64,000 nt of DNA, taken from NCBI RefSeq assembly GCF_002749615.1, contig NZ_CP024201.1, forward strand, positions 1,922,001 through 1,986,000, in the 5' to 3' direction. Made by a program: the position numbers and the translations under genes. Under the pieces are notes generated by a model. That model saw nothing but the letters and a program-made list of their open reading frames with translations. It ran no database searches and was not told the DNA's origin. The stretch is from Caulobacter mirabilis (GTDB lineage: Bacteria > Pseudomonadota > Alphaproteobacteria > Caulobacterales > Caulobacteraceae). Below, piece after piece: positions 16,367 to 25,610 of this stretch (its first letter is position 1; every line of letters starts with the position of its first letter).

Positions 16367-17974
16367 ATGCCGAGACTGAGCACAACCGTTGACCCCAAGT
16401 CCGAGGGCTTCCGCAAAAACCTTGCGGTGAACGAGGCGCTTGCGGAAGAACTTCGCCAGAATGTCGCCAAGGCCGCACTGGGCGGCCCCGAGAGCTCTCG
16501 CCAGCGGCATTCCAGCCGCGGCAAGCTGCTGCCCCGAGAGCGGGTCGAGCGGCTGCTGGATCCCGGCTCGCCGTTCCTGGAGGTCGGCCAGCTGGCCGCC
16601 CACGGCATGTACGAGGACGGCGCGCCCTCGGCCGGGATCATCACCGGCATCGGCCGGGTCTCGGGCCGCGAGGTCATGATCGTGGCCAACGACGCCACGG
16701 TGAAGGGCGGCGCCTACTATCCGATGACGGTCAAGAAGCACCTGCGCGCGCAGGAGATCGCGCTGCAGAACCGTCTGCCCTGCGTCTATCTGGTCGACAG
16801 CGGCGGCGCGAACCTGCCGCACCAGGCCGAGGTCTTCCCCGACCGCGAGCATTTCGGCCGCATCTTCTACAATCAGGCCCGGATGAGCGCCGAGGGGATC
16901 AGCCAGATCGCCTGCGTCATGGGCTCCTGCACCGCCGGCGGCGCCTATGTCCCGGCGATGAGCGACGAGACGGTGATCGTCCGCGGCGCGGGCGAGGAGA
17001 GCCAGGGCACCATCTTCCTGGCCGGTCCGCCGCTGGTGAAGGCCGCCACGGGCGAGGTCATCTCGGCGACCGACCTGGGCGGCGCCGACGTCCACGGCCG
17101 GCGCAGCGGCGTGGTCGACCATGTCGCCGCCAACGACGAGCATGCGCTGGAGATCGTCCGCTCGATCGTCGCCAACCTGAACACCACCAAGCGGCTGGAC
17201 ATCGACGTCCGCGAGCCGGTCCCGCCCAGGTACGACCCCCAGGAGCTGTACGGCATCGTCCCGCAGGACGTCCGCGCGCCCTACGACGTGCGCGAGGTCA
17301 TCGCCCGGCTGGTCGACGGCAGCGAGTTCGACGAGTTCAAGCCGCTGTACGGGACGACCCTGGTCACCGGCTTCGCCCGCATCTGGGGCTATCCGGTCGC
17401 CATCCTGGCCAACAACGGCGTGCTGTTCTCCGAAAGCGCCCTGAAGGCGGCCCACTTCATCGAGCTGGCCTGCAAGCGGCGCATCCCGCTGGTCTTCCTG
17501 CAGAACATCTCGGGCTTCATGGTCGGCGGCAAGTACGAGGCCGGCGGCATCGCCAAGGACGGGGCCAAGATGGTCACCGCCGTGGCGTCCGCGAACGTGC
17601 CCAAGTTCACCGTCCTCATCGGCGGCAGCTTCGGGGCCGGCAACTACGGCATGTGCGGCCGCGCCTACAGCCCGCGCTTCATGTTCACCTGGCCCAACAG
17701 CCGCATCAGCGTGATGGGCGGCGAGCAGGCGGCTTCGGTCCTGGCCACCGTCCACCGCGACGCCGGCAAGTGGACGCCGGAGCAGGAGGAGGCCTTCAAG
17801 GCCCCCGTCCGCCAGAAGTATGAGGACGAGGGCAACCCCTACTACGCCACGGCCCGCGGCTGGGACGACGGGGTGATCGATCCCGTCCAGACCCGGGACG
17901 TCCTGGGCCTGGCCATCTCGGCCAGCCTGAACGCGCCCGTGCCGGAGACCACCTTCGGCGTGTTCAGGATGTAA
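16367..17974 (+). CDS. mccB: Methylcrotonoyl-CoA carboxylase carboxyltransferase (beta) subunit
   Basis: A 535-residue carboxyltransferase of the crotonase-like fold that moves CO2 from biotin to 3-methylcrotonyl-CoA in leucine catabolism. Signatures include the CoA-binding [16 protein letters not shown] near residue 56, V-D-S-G-G-A-N-L-P near 143, and [13 protein letters not shown]. These fit MCC rather than PCC beta subunits, as does the nearby MccA. Length matches the family. Its 3' end overlaps the next convergent gene by 11 bases. Confidence 0.92.
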   Translation: MPRLSTTVDPKSEGFRKNLAVNEALAEELRQNVAKAALGGPESSRQRHSSRGKLLPRERVERLLDPGSPFLEVGQLAAHGMYEDGAPSAGIITGIGRVSGREVMIVANDATVKGGAYYPMTVKKHLRAQEIALQNRLPCVYLVDSGGANLPHQAEVFPDREHFGRIFYNQARMSAEGISQIACVMGSCTAGGAYVPAMSDETVIVRGAGEESQGTIFLAGPPLVKAATGEVISATDLGGADVHGRRSGVVDHVAANDEHALEIVRSIVANLNTTKRLDIDVREPVPPRYDPQELYGIVPQDVRAPYDVREVIARLVDGSEFDEFKPLYGTTLVTGFARIWGYPVAILANNGVLFSESALKAAHFIELACKRRIPLVFLQNISGFMVGGKYEAGGIAKDGAKMVTAVASANVPKFTVLIGGSFGAGNYGMCGRAYSPRFMFTWPNSRISVMGGEQAASVLATVHRDAGKWTPEQEEAFKAPVRQKYEDEGNPYYATARGWDDGVIDPVQTRDVLGLAISASLNAPVPETTFGVFRM

Positions 17975-18353
17975 GCTTGAAGGACGACAGGAAGACGGAG
18001 CGCTCGTCCGCCGGAATCGCGACCAGGGCCGTGCGCAGGGCCTCGGTCAGGCGGTCCAGCAGGGCGAGTTCGGCGGCCTCAGGACGTTGGCCGGGATGAC
18101 GGACGCGGCGTTGTTCGAAGAACAGGGTCAGCCACAGCGTCCTGGCGTCGCCGACCCACAGCTGGTTCGCCGCGGCCACCGTCCGCGTCGTGTTGGCGAT
18201 GTCGGCCAGGGCTTCGAAGCCGCCGGCGGTTTCGTAGCCGTCGATCAGGTAGGCCAGCCGGAAGGCGGTCCTGAACGGGAGATTGTGCGGAATGGCTTCG
18301 AATTCGCCCTGCAGGATGCGATCTTCCCATTCGACTGACGACTGATCGGCCAA
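17964..18353 (-). CDS. Small soluble protein, unknown
   Basis: A 129-residue protein read opposite to its neighbours. I chose TTG at 18353 because AGAGGG sits 7 bases ahead of it and no ATG or GTG is available. The protein is mixed alpha with conserved-looking [14 protein letters not shown] and [10 protein letters not shown]. No family recognised. It converges onto mccB with overlapping ends. Its codon use matches neighbours, which supports reality against the antisense-shadow alternative. Confidence 0.6.
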   Translation of the reverse strand: MADQSSVEWEDRILQGEFEAIPHNLPFRTAFRLAYLIDGYETAGGFEALADIANTTRTVAAANQLWVGDARTLWLTLFFEQRRVRHPGQRPEAAELALLDRLTEALRTALVAIPADERSVFLSSFKLTS

Positions 18354-18422
18354 GCTGAACCCTCTGATGAAACTCGCGTTGCTCAGGCCTATAGCTTGAG
18401 CCGGCAGCAGAAAGCGAAGACC

Positions 18423-19262
18423 ATGACCAATCCGATCGCCGATCCGCTCGTCGAGGTGGCCGACACCGACGCCCTCAGCGACACCGTCATCCTGGACGCC
18501 AGCCCCTCGGGCGTGGCGGTGGTGATGATCAACCGCCCGGACCGGAAGAACGCCTTCGACGCCGAGGTCATCGCGGCCCTGCGCCAGACCTTCGAGACCC
18601 TGCGCGACGCCGACGGCGTGCGGATCGTCTTCCTGCGCGGGGCGGGCGGGGCGTTCAGCGCCGGCGCCGACCTGGAATGGATGCGCGCCGCCGCGGGCTT
18701 CAGCAAGGACGAGAACCGTCAGGACGCCCTGGCCCTGGCCGAGATGCTGCTGGCCCTGCGCGAGCTGCCGCAGCTGACCGTGGCCCTGGTCGAGGGGCCG
18801 GCCTTCGGCGGCGGGGCCGGCCTGGTCGCGGCCTGCGACTACGCCGTGGCCCTGAACGACGCCAAGTTCGCCTTCTCCGAGGCCAAGCTGGGCCTGGTCG
18901 CGGCGACCATCAGCCCGCACGTGGTGTCCGCCATCGGCCCGCGCCGCGCCAAGAGCCTGTTCGCCACCGCCCGCCTGTTCGACGCCGCCTTCGCCGAGAA
19001 GATCGGCCTGGTCGACGAGGTGGTCGACGACGTCGCCAGTCTGGAGGCGACGATGGAGCGGCTCTCGAACGAGATCATGGCCTGCGCGCCCGGAGCGGTG
19101 CGCGCCTCGAAACAACTGGTCGAGGACGTCGCCGGCCTGCCGATCGACGACGAGCTGCTGGAGGAGACGGCCAAGCTGATCGCAGATCGCCGGGCCAGCG
19201 AGGAAGGCAAGGAGGGCGTCCGCGCCTTCCTCGAGAAGCGCAAGCCGTCCTGGACGGTCTGA
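18423..19262 (+). CDS. Methylglutaconyl-CoA hydratase / enoyl-CoA hydratase family
   Basis: A 279-residue crotonase-family enzyme. The oxyanion-hole segment is G-A-F-S-A-G-A-D-L-E-W-M, and the second signature G-P-A-F-G-G-G-A-G-L-V-A-A-C-D carries the place for catalytic Glu. The A-D-L-E-W-M form and position between mccB and mccA identify the 3-methylglutaconyl-CoA hydratase step to HMG-CoA; this is inferred from context. The ATG at 18423 is preferred over an upstream in-frame codon at 18396. Confidence 0.85.
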   Translation: MTNPIADPLVEVADTDALSDTVILDASPSGVAVVMINRPDRKNAFDAEVIAALRQTFETLRDADGVRIVFLRGAGGAFSAGADLEWMRAAAGFSKDENRQDALALAEMLLALRELPQLTVALVEGPAFGGGAGLVAACDYAVALNDAKFAFSEAKLGLVAATISPHVVSAIGPRRAKSLFATARLFDAAFAEKIGLVDEVVDDVASLEATMERLSNEIMACAPGAVRASKQLVEDVAGLPIDDELLEETAKLIADRRASEEGKEGVRAFLEKRKPSWTV

Positions 19263-19291
19263 TCGGGCGTGTGGGGACGCGGGGGGCTTAG

Positions 19292-20368
19292 GTGAAGGAA
19301 GTCGAGGCGATTACCGGCGGGGCGCTGGGCGGCTGGATGGCGCGGTTCAAGTCGGACGGCACGTCCGCGCACGAGCCGCCGCCGCCGGGAACCCGGTGCA
19401 TGAACTGCGAGACCGAGCTGACCGGCCGCTTCTGCCACGCTTGCGGCCAGGAGTACGCCGACCACCATCGGTCGATCCTGCATCTGACCTGGGAGACGAT
19501 CGAGAGCATGTTCCACGTCGACGGCCGCCTGTGGCGGACCGTCCCGCGGCTGTTCCTCGATCCCGGCCGGCTGTCGAAGGAGTATTTCGACGGCAAGCGC
19601 GCCCGGCACGTGCCGCCGTTCCGGACCTTCCTGGTCTCGCTGCTGATCTTCATCCTGGCGGCGGAGCTGGTGCTCCATAAATGGACCCACGACCTCAAGC
19701 ACGCCGCGGATCATCCGCCGGCGGCCGAGGGGCAGGCCGGGCGCGCCGAGCGGGAGCCGGGCTACAGCGTCAACGTCACGACGCCTGAGGGGGTCAAGAC
19801 CGGGCGGATGGTCGACGGCAAGGTCGTCGACGAGCAGGGCAAGGTCCTGGCCGACGGCCTCCCGACGCCGCGGTCGATCCTCGACGAGATCAAGCGCGAG
19901 GGCGTGACCGGCGAGAACCCGGCTGACTTCAACCGCAAGCTCGACTGGTTCGACGGCCAGCTGAAGAAGACCGTCGAGTCGCCCGAGTACTTCATGATGA
20001 TCGCCTTCGGCTGGGGCCACCGCCTGGCCGTGTTGCTGCTGCCGATCTTCGCGGCCTTCCTGGCGCTGATGTACTTCTACCGCCGGAAGATCTTCGTCTA
20101 CGACCACCTGATCGTGTCGATGAACTATCTCAGCTTCACCTTCCTGAGCTTCGCCATCGCCCTGCTGCTGCCGGCGCCGGTGAAGAGCTGGGCGCTGCTG
20201 GCCGCCACGATATGGTCGCCGGTGAACCTGTTCATGACCCTGCGCGGGGCCTATGGCTCCGGCGTGGTCAGCGCGCTGGTGAAAACCAGCGTGCTGTGGG
20301 TCGCCACCATCTGCCTGTTCCTGTTCCTGGTCGTCGGCCTGATGGCCATCGGCTTCTACCAGATCTGA
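19292..20368 (+). CDS. DUF3667 membrane protein with zinc ribbon
   Basis: A 358-residue protein. The N-terminal zinc ribbon is C-M-N-C then F-C-H-A-C-G-Q (about 37-53), followed by the DUF3667 core (R-S-I-L-H-L-T-W-E-T-I then V-P-P-F-R-T-F-L). Four membrane helices follow across about 110-130 and 235-358. GTG start at 19292. Function unknown. It lies between the hydratase and mccA, 9 bp before mccA, so it is probably co-transcribed with leucine catabolism genes. Confidence 0.82.
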   Translation: MKEVEAITGGALGGWMARFKSDGTSAHEPPPPGTRCMNCETELTGRFCHACGQEYADHHRSILHLTWETIESMFHVDGRLWRTVPRLFLDPGRLSKEYFDGKRARHVPPFRTFLVSLLIFILAAELVLHKWTHDLKHAADHPPAAEGQAGRAEREPGYSVNVTTPEGVKTGRMVDGKVVDEQGKVLADGLPTPRSILDEIKREGVTGENPADFNRKLDWFDGQLKKTVESPEYFMMIAFGWGHRLAVLLLPIFAAFLALMYFYRRKIFVYDHLIVSMNYLSFTFLSFAIALLLPAPVKSWALLAATIWSPVNLFMTLRGAYGSGVVSALVKTSVLWVATICLFLFLVVGLMAIGFYQI

Positions 20369-20377
20369 TCGAACGCC

Positions 20378-22333
20378 ATGCTCAAGTCCGTCCTCATCGC
20401 CAACCGGGGCGAGATCGCCCGCCGCATCATCCGCACCGCGCGCCGGCTCGGGGTCAGGACCGTCGCGGTCTATTCCGAAGCGGACGCGGACGCCCCCCAT
20501 GTCCATGAGGCGGACGAGGCGGTGCTGATCGGCCCGGCGCCGGCGCGCGAGAGCTATCTGGTCGCCGAGAAGATCCTGGCCGCGGCCAAGGCGACCGGGG
20601 CCGAGGCGATCCACCCCGGCTACGGCTTCCTCTCCGAGAACGCCGGCTTCGCCCAGGCGGTGACGGACGCCGGCCTGATCTGGGTCGGCCCGCCGCCCGC
20701 GGCGATCAACGCCATGGGCCTGAAGGACGCCGCCAAGGCGCTGATGATCGCGGCCGGCGTGCCGACCACGCCGGGCTACCTGGGCGACGACCAGTCCGAG
20801 GCGCGCCTGGCCAAGGAGGCCGGGGCGATCGGCTTCCCGGTGCTGATCAAGGCCGTGGCCGGCGGCGGCGGCAAGGGCATGCGCAAGGTCGAGGCGCAGG
20901 CCGACTTCCTCGAGGCCCTGGCCAGCTGCCGGCGCGAGGCCGCCGCCAGCTTCGGCGACGACAGGGTGCTGCTGGAGAAGTACGTCACCCGCCCGCGCCA
21001 CATCGAGGTGCAGGTGTTCGGCGACAGCCACGGAAACGTCGTGCATCTGTTCGAGCGCGACTGCTCGCTGCAGCGCCGCCACCAGAAGGTCATCGAGGAG
21101 GCCCCGGCCCCGGGCATGGACGCGGCGACCCGCGCGGCCGTCACCGAGGCCGCCGTGAAGGCCGCCAAGGCGGTGAACTATGTCGGCGCTGGCACGGTCG
21201 AGTTCATCGCCGACGCCAGCGAGGGCCTGAAGGCCGACCGCATCTGGTTCATGGAGATGAACACCCGGCTGCAGGTCGAGCATCCGGTCACCGAGGCGAT
21301 CACCGGCCAGGACCTGGTCGAATGGCAGTTGCGCGTCGCGTCCGGCGAGCCGCTGCCGCTGAAGCAGAGCGACCTGGCGATCAACGGCTGGGCCATGGAG
21401 GCCCGCCTCTACGCCGAGAACCCGGCCACCGGCTTCCTGCCCAGCACCGGGCCGCTGGAGCACTTCCGCTTGCCCGAGGACGAGATCCGCGTCGACAGCG
21501 CGGTGGAGGAGGGCGGCGAGGTGTCGCCCTTCTACGACCCGATGATCGCCAAGCTGATCGTCCATGCCGACACGCGCGAGGCCGCCGCCGCCGAGCTGGC
21601 CGACGCCTGCCGCTCGGTCGAGGTCTGGCCGGTGAAGACCAACGCCGCCTTCCTGGCCCGCTGCGCCGACCATCTGGACTTCGTGGCCGGCGACGTGGAC
21701 ACCGGTTTCATCGAGGCGCGGCTGGAGGGGCTGGTCGCCCGCGAGCCCGGAGACGCGGTGCTGCTGTCGGCGATCAGCGAACGGCTCGAGACCTTCATGG
21801 CCGCCGAGTACGAGCGCGACGTCTGGGAAAGCGCGCCGTCGCGCCTGTTCGGCTTCCGTATGAATGCGCCGAAGGCGGGCATGCGCCTGCCGATGCGGCT
21901 CGACGGCCAATCGCGCCTGGTGGACGTCGCCGTATCCGGCGAAGGCAAGGACTGGGGGTGGGATATCACCCTCGATGGCCGGGAGCCCGAGGCCGACGGC
22001 ATCCTTCCGAGCAGTTTCGGCGATGGGCCGATCCATGTGTTCGGCGACGGCGACGTCCATGAATTCGACTTCGAGCCGGCCGGACATCACGGCGAGCTCG
22101 ATGGCGACTCCGACGGCGCCGTCCTCTCGCCGATGCCGGGCAAGATCGTGTCCGTGGCGGTGAAGGCCGGCGACACGGTGGCCAAGGGGCAGACGTTGCT
22201 GGTGCTGGAGGCCATGAAGATGGAGCACGCCCTGGCCGCGCCGTTCGACGGCGTGGTGGCCGAGCTGTCCGCCGAGGCCGGCGCGCAGGTCAGCGAGGGC
22301 GTGACGCTGGCGAAGCTGGAGCCGGCGGCGTAG
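20378..22333 (+). CDS. mccA: Methylcrotonoyl-CoA carboxylase alpha subunit
   Basis: A 651-residue biotin carboxylase/biotin carrier subunit that pairs with MccB to carboxylate 3-methylcrotonyl-CoA. The ATP-grasp loop is A-G-G-G-G-K-G-M near 168, E-M-N-T-R-L-Q-V-E-H-P lies near 290, and E-A-M-K-M has the biotinyl lysine at 614. The BC and BCCP domains are separated by the BT-like region. The start codon is 9 bp after the DUF3667 stop. Confidence 0.92.
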   Translation: MLKSVLIANRGEIARRIIRTARRLGVRTVAVYSEADADAPHVHEADEAVLIGPAPARESYLVAEKILAAAKATGAEAIHPGYGFLSENAGFAQAVTDAGLIWVGPPPAAINAMGLKDAAKALMIAAGVPTTPGYLGDDQSEARLAKEAGAIGFPVLIKAVAGGGGKGMRKVEAQADFLEALASCRREAAASFGDDRVLLEKYVTRPRHIEVQVFGDSHGNVVHLFERDCSLQRRHQKVIEEAPAPGMDAATRAAVTEAAVKAAKAVNYVGAGTVEFIADASEGLKADRIWFMEMNTRLQVEHPVTEAITGQDLVEWQLRVASGEPLPLKQSDLAINGWAMEARLYAENPATGFLPSTGPLEHFRLPEDEIRVDSAVEEGGEVSPFYDPMIAKLIVHADTREAAAAELADACRSVEVWPVKTNAAFLARCADHLDFVAGDVDTGFIEARLEGLVAREPGDAVLLSAISERLETFMAAEYERDVWESAPSRLFGFRMNAPKAGMRLPMRLDGQSRLVDVAVSGEGKDWGWDITLDGREPEADGILPSSFGDGPIHVFGDGDVHEFDFEPAGHHGELDGDSDGAVLSPMPGKIVSVAVKAGDTVAKGQTLLVLEAMKMEHALAAPFDGVVAELSAEAGAQVSEGVTLAKLEPAA

Positions 22334-22342
22334 GAGAGGCCC

Positions 22343-22750
22343 ATGCCGCTCCACCTGATCAAGCTCTGCGTCGGGATCGACAGCGTCGAGGACCTGCGGG
22401 CCTGGCGGGCCCAGCGCGCCGCCCAGGGGCATCGCTCGGTCGTGCCGACCCGCCAGACGCCCAAGCGCGCCGCCGAGCTGCTGGAGGGCGGTTCGCTCTA
22501 CTGGGTGATCAAGGGGCAGATCCTGGTCCGCCAGGCGATCGAGGAGATCGTGACGCTTGAGGAGGGCCAGCAGCCCTGCCGGATCTATCTGGAGCCGACC
22601 CTGATCGAGACCGCGCCCCAGCCGCGCCGCGCCTTCCAGGGGTGGCGCTACCTGGAGGCCAAGGACGTCCCGCCCGACCTGGCCGTCGGCGGCGACGAGG
22701 CGGTGCCCCAGGACCTGGCCAAGCAGCTGCGCGAGCTGGGGGCTTGGTGA
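22343..22750 (+). CDS. DUF1489 family protein
   Basis: A 135-residue protein matching DUF1489 along its length: M-P-L-H-L-I-K-L-C-V-G at the start, then R-Q-T-P-K-R-A-A-E-L-L, G-S-L-Y-W-V-I-K-G-x-I-L-V-R-Q, and G-W-R-Y-L near the C-terminus. The family is common in alphaproteobacteria and of unknown function. It is only 9 bp after mccA, on the same strand. Confidence 0.9.
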   Translation: MPLHLIKLCVGIDSVEDLRAWRAQRAAQGHRSVVPTRQTPKRAAELLEGGSLYWVIKGQILVRQAIEEIVTLEEGQQPCRIYLEPTLIETAPQPRRAFQGWRYLEAKDVPPDLAVGGDEAVPQDLAKQLRELGAW

Positions 22751-22757
22751 CGTCGTG

Positions 22758-22880
22758 ATCCTCCCCCACGGGGGGAGGGGGACCATGCGCAGCATGGTGG
22801 AGGGGGCCTAACGAGGTTCCGCCGCCGAGGACCCTCTCCACCATCCTTCGGATGGTCCCCCTCTCCCAAAGGGAGAGAAC
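22758..22880. repeat. Compound palindromic repeat, family B
   Basis: Contains C5/G6 and C5/G5 mirrored tracts: CTCCCCC...GGGGGAG at 22761-22777, a CCATGCGCAGCATGG hairpin, a complementary CTCCACCATCC...GGATGG block, and terminal CTCTCCC...GGGAGAG. A related element is at 29084-29201. It lies between the convergent DUF1489 and panC genes and probably terminates both. Confidence 0.75.
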
Positions 22881-22884
22881 GACG

Positions 22885-23745
22885 CTAGACCGCCCAGTTG
22901 TCGATCAGCCGCGTCCGGCCCATCCAGGCGGCCACGAACACCCGCGCGCCGGTGCCGACGATCCCCGGGCCCAGCCGTTCCAGGCTCTCGCCGTCGCGGG
23001 TCTCGACGTAGTCGACCTTGGCGAAGCCGGCCGACTTGAGCGCCGAGATCGCTCCGGCCTCGACGGCCTCGACGGCCTCTCCGCCGCGCAGGGCCTCGAC
23101 GGCGGCCTTCATCGCCGCGGGCAGGGCGCTGGCCCGGGCGCGCTCCTCGGGGGTCAGGTAGGCGTTGCGGGAGGAGCGGGCCAGGTCGTCGGCCTCGCGA
23201 TCGGTCGGGCCGCCGACGATCTCGACGGGCATGTCCAGGTCCTTCACGAACCGGCGGATCACGGCCAGCTGCTGGTAGTCCTTCTCGCCGAAGATGGCGA
23301 CGTGCGGCTGGCACTGGTTCAGCAGCTTGGTCACCACCGTCGCCACTCCGCCGAAGAAATGCGGCCGCGACTGGCCCTCCAGCGGCCCGGCGACGCCGCC
23401 GGTCACGCTGACCGCCGAGGCGAAGCCGTCCGGATACATCTCCGTAACGGTCGGGGCGAACATCAGGGCGCAGCCGGCGCTGGCCAGCAGCTCGGCGTCG
23501 CGGCCCTCGCCGCGCGGATAGCTGTCGAAGTCCTCGTGCGGCGCGAACTGGGTCGGGTTGACGAACACCGAGGCCACGGTGCGGTCGGCGCGGGCGTTGC
23601 CCAGCCGGATCAGCGACAGGTGGCCGTCGTGCAGGGCGCCCATGGTCGGGACCAGCGCGACGCGCTCCCCGGCGGCCTTCCAGGCGGCGACCTGGGCGCG
23701 CAGTGCGGCGACGGTGCGGACGACGGGCAGGGGCGAAGCGCTCAT
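22885..23745 (-). CDS. panC: Pantothenate synthetase (pantoate-beta-alanine ligase)
   Basis: A 286-residue cytoplasmic ligase that makes pantothenate from pantoate, beta-alanine and ATP. Signatures are V-P-T-M-G-A-L-H-D-G-H-L-S-L, F-V-N-P-T-Q-F, G-E-K-D-Y-Q-Q and S-S-R-N-A-Y-L. The start M-S-A-S-P-L-P at 23745 is preferred over longer in-frame readings that lack a ribosome site. It is divergent from mipZ; a panC-mipZ neighbourhood is also found in Caulobacter. Confidence 0.94.
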   Translation of the reverse strand: MSASPLPVVRTVAALRAQVAAWKAAGERVALVPTMGALHDGHLSLIRLGNARADRTVASVFVNPTQFAPHEDFDSYPRGEGRDAELLASAGCALMFAPTVTEMYPDGFASAVSVTGGVAGPLEGQSRPHFFGGVATVVTKLLNQCQPHVAIFGEKDYQQLAVIRRFVKDLDMPVEIVGGPTDREADDLARSSRNAYLTPEERARASALPAAMKAAVEALRGGEAVEAVEAGAISALKSAGFAKVDYVETRDGESLERLGPGIVGTGARVFVAAWMGRTRLIDNWAV

Positions 23746-23888
23746 GTGTCGGGGGCTTAGAGAGCACACGACGCCGTGACAACCCGTCTGTGGACAAGTT
23801 GACGCCGCGGGATTGCCCCATTCGCGGCGGCGGTGTCTCGTCAAGGTAAACCCGAAGAGTGAGTCGGGGACTGGTATGGGGCTAACAA

Positions 23889-24737
23889 ATGGCTAACGCG
23901 CAGCCACACGTCATCGTCATCGGCAACGAGAAGGGCGGGGCGGGCAAGTCGACGATCGCCGTCCACCTGACCACCGGCCTGCTGCACGGCGGGGCCAGGG
24001 TCGCGGTGATCGACCTCGACCTGCGGCAATCCTCGATGGCCCGCTTCTTCGCCAGCCGGGCGGCCTGGATCGCCTCCCAGAGCGAGGATGTCGGCCTGCC
24101 GCAGCCCCTGGCGCGGCATCCGTCCGAGGACGGCGTCGCCCTGGCCAAGGCGTCGGCGGAAGAGCAGATGGCGGCCTTCGACGCGGCCTTCGAGCGCGCC
24201 CGCGCCGACGCCGAGTTCGTGATCATCGACACCCCCGGCGGCGACACCCCGCTGTCCCGCGCCGCCCACGCCCGGGCGGACCTGATCGTCACGCCGATGA
24301 ACGACAGCTTCGTCGACTTCGACATGCTCGGGCACGTCGATCCGGTCACCCTCGATCTGCAGAAGCCCGGCCTCTATTCCGAGATCGTCTGGGAAGCCCG
24401 CAAGCAGCGGGCGTTGGCCGGCCAGCGCGCGCCGCTGGACTGGATCGTGCTGCGCAACCGCCTCGCCAGCGTCGAGGCCCGCAATCGCAAGCGCGTGGAC
24501 GACCGGCTGATGGCCCTGTCCAAGCGGGTCGGCTTCCGCACGGGGCCCGGTCTGCGCGACCGGGTCGTCTACCGCGAGCTGTTCCCGTTCGGGCTCACGG
24601 TCGCCGATCTGTCGGCCAAGGTGCGTCCGGTGCCGGTATCGCTGAGCCACGTCTCGACCCGCCAGGAGCTGCGCGCCCTGCTGCACGCCGTCGGCCTGTC
24701 GCAATGGACTGGCGAAGAGCTGCTCGCCGCGGAGTGA
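23889..24737 (+). CDS. mipZ: Division-plane positioning ATPase MipZ
   Basis: A 282-residue ParA/MinD-family ATPase. The deviant Walker A is N-E-K-G-G-A-G-K-S-T at about 13-22, the switch region D-L-D-L-R-Q near 46, and the later motif I-I-D-T-P-G-G-D. In Caulobacter MipZ dimers bind DNA around ParB-occupied origins and inhibit FtsZ polymerisation, so division is placed at midcell. Neighbour panC and strong resemblance across the length support MipZ rather than a generic ParA. It precedes a J-domain protein gene by 22 bp. Confidence 0.94.
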   Translation: MANAQPHVIVIGNEKGGAGKSTIAVHLTTGLLHGGARVAVIDLDLRQSSMARFFASRAAWIASQSEDVGLPQPLARHPSEDGVALAKASAEEQMAAFDAAFERARADAEFVIIDTPGGDTPLSRAAHARADLIVTPMNDSFVDFDMLGHVDPVTLDLQKPGLYSEIVWEARKQRALAGQRAPLDWIVLRNRLASVEARNRKRVDDRLMALSKRVGFRTGPGLRDRVVYRELFPFGLTVADLSAKVRPVPVSLSHVSTRQELRALLHAVGLSQWTGEELLAAE

Positions 24738-24759
24738 TCGGCGGGCTACACAGCGGCGC

Positions 24760-25188
24760 ATGATCTACGTCCTTCTCGGGATCGCCGTGTTCGCGGCGCT
24801 GGTCTGGGCCGGCCGCCGCGCGCGGCCGTTCCTGCTCAAGCGCGAGCTGCGCATCGTCACCAGCGTGGTGGGGATGGCGGTCCTGGCAGCCGGCGGCTTC
24901 GCGGCCCTGCGGGGCGGCTATGTGGTCGGCGCGGTCCTGGGGGCGATCGGGCTGGGGCTGGTGGTGTCGAGCCGCACGGGGCTGGCGAATGAGGCCCCCG
25001 GCGCGCCGCCGCCGGACGCGGCCCTGGCCGAGGCGCGCGACATCCTCGGCGTCGGCCCCCGGGCCAGCCGCGAGGAGATCCAGGCCGCCTACGCTCGCCT
25101 GATCCGCGCCGTGCATCCGGACAAGGGCGGCAGCAGCGGCCTGGCCGCGCGACTGAACGCGGCCAGGGATACGCTGCTCAAGCGGTAG
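24760..25188 (+). CDS. Membrane-anchored J-domain protein
   Basis: A 142-residue protein with two or three N-terminal hydrophobic segments and a C-terminal J-domain (about 88-142). That domain carries A-R-D-I-L-G-V and the Hsp70-activating H-P-D in R-A-V-H-P-D-K-G-G. It would recruit DnaK to the inner membrane. It lies 22 bp downstream of mipZ and may be in the same transcript. Confidence 0.85.
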   Translation: MIYVLLGIAVFAALVWAGRRARPFLLKRELRIVTSVVGMAVLAAGGFAALRGGYVVGAVLGAIGLGLVVSSRTGLANEAPGAPPPDAALAEARDILGVGPRASREEIQAAYARLIRAVHPDKGGSSGLAARLNAARDTLLKR

Positions 25189-25210
25189 CGCATTCTCACC
25201 GTCATCCTCA

Positions 25211-25321
25211 CCGTCATCGCTGCGCTTGTCGCGACGACCCCTGCGTGGTGAAGCGGATGAGGCGGCGCCGCATTTCCGCTGCCGTGTTCATGGGTCCTGG
25301 CGACAACCGCGAGGGTGACGG
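25211..25321. repeat. Degenerate member of inverted-repeat family D
   Basis: Related to 13827-13938. The central GTGAAGCGGA and CCGTGTTCATGGG remain, but the arms have diverged (GTCGCGAC...GGCGACAAC). It is again intergenic, following the J-domain gene. Confidence 0.65.
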
Positions 25322-25360
25322 AACGGGGATCGAGCTCGATCGTCGCCCTGAGAGATGCTC

Positions 25361-25555
25361 TCAGCCGATCTCGCCGCCGTGCTTGCGCGACCAGCGCCGC
25401 GCCAGCAGGAGGCCGCCGCCGAGGATGGCCAGCGAAACGGCCAGAGGCAGCAGCATCCGGACCGCGTCGAAGGTCCCGGCGCCGAGGGCGTAGCCGATGT
25501 TTCCAGCCAGCAGGGCGGCGGCGAGAACGTAGGCGATCGTGGAGCTGATCCTCAC
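25361..25555 (-). CDS. Small two-helix membrane protein
   Basis: A 64-residue protein, M-R-I-S-S-T-I-A-Y-V, with helices at about 7-27 and 33-52 and a basic tail. No family is recognised. It sits between a repeat and dacA on the same strand as dacA. Codon use is normal for the genome. Small size leaves some doubt that it is real. Confidence 0.5.
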   Translation of the reverse strand: MRISSTIAYVLAAALLAGNIGYALGAGTFDAVRMLLPLAVSLAILGGGLLLARRWSRKHGGEIG

Positions 25556-25610
25556 GGCGCGTCTCCGAGGCAGTGGAACCCGAACTGTATCCCGCCGCCG
25601 TCGAGGGCGA

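Noticed and set aside
18839-22795. Open frame of 1318 codons on the minus strand
   Set aside because: It runs antisense through the hydratase, DUF3667, mccA and DUF1489 genes. Composition is Gly/Ala/Arg/His-rich without motifs, as expected for a high-GC shadow frame.
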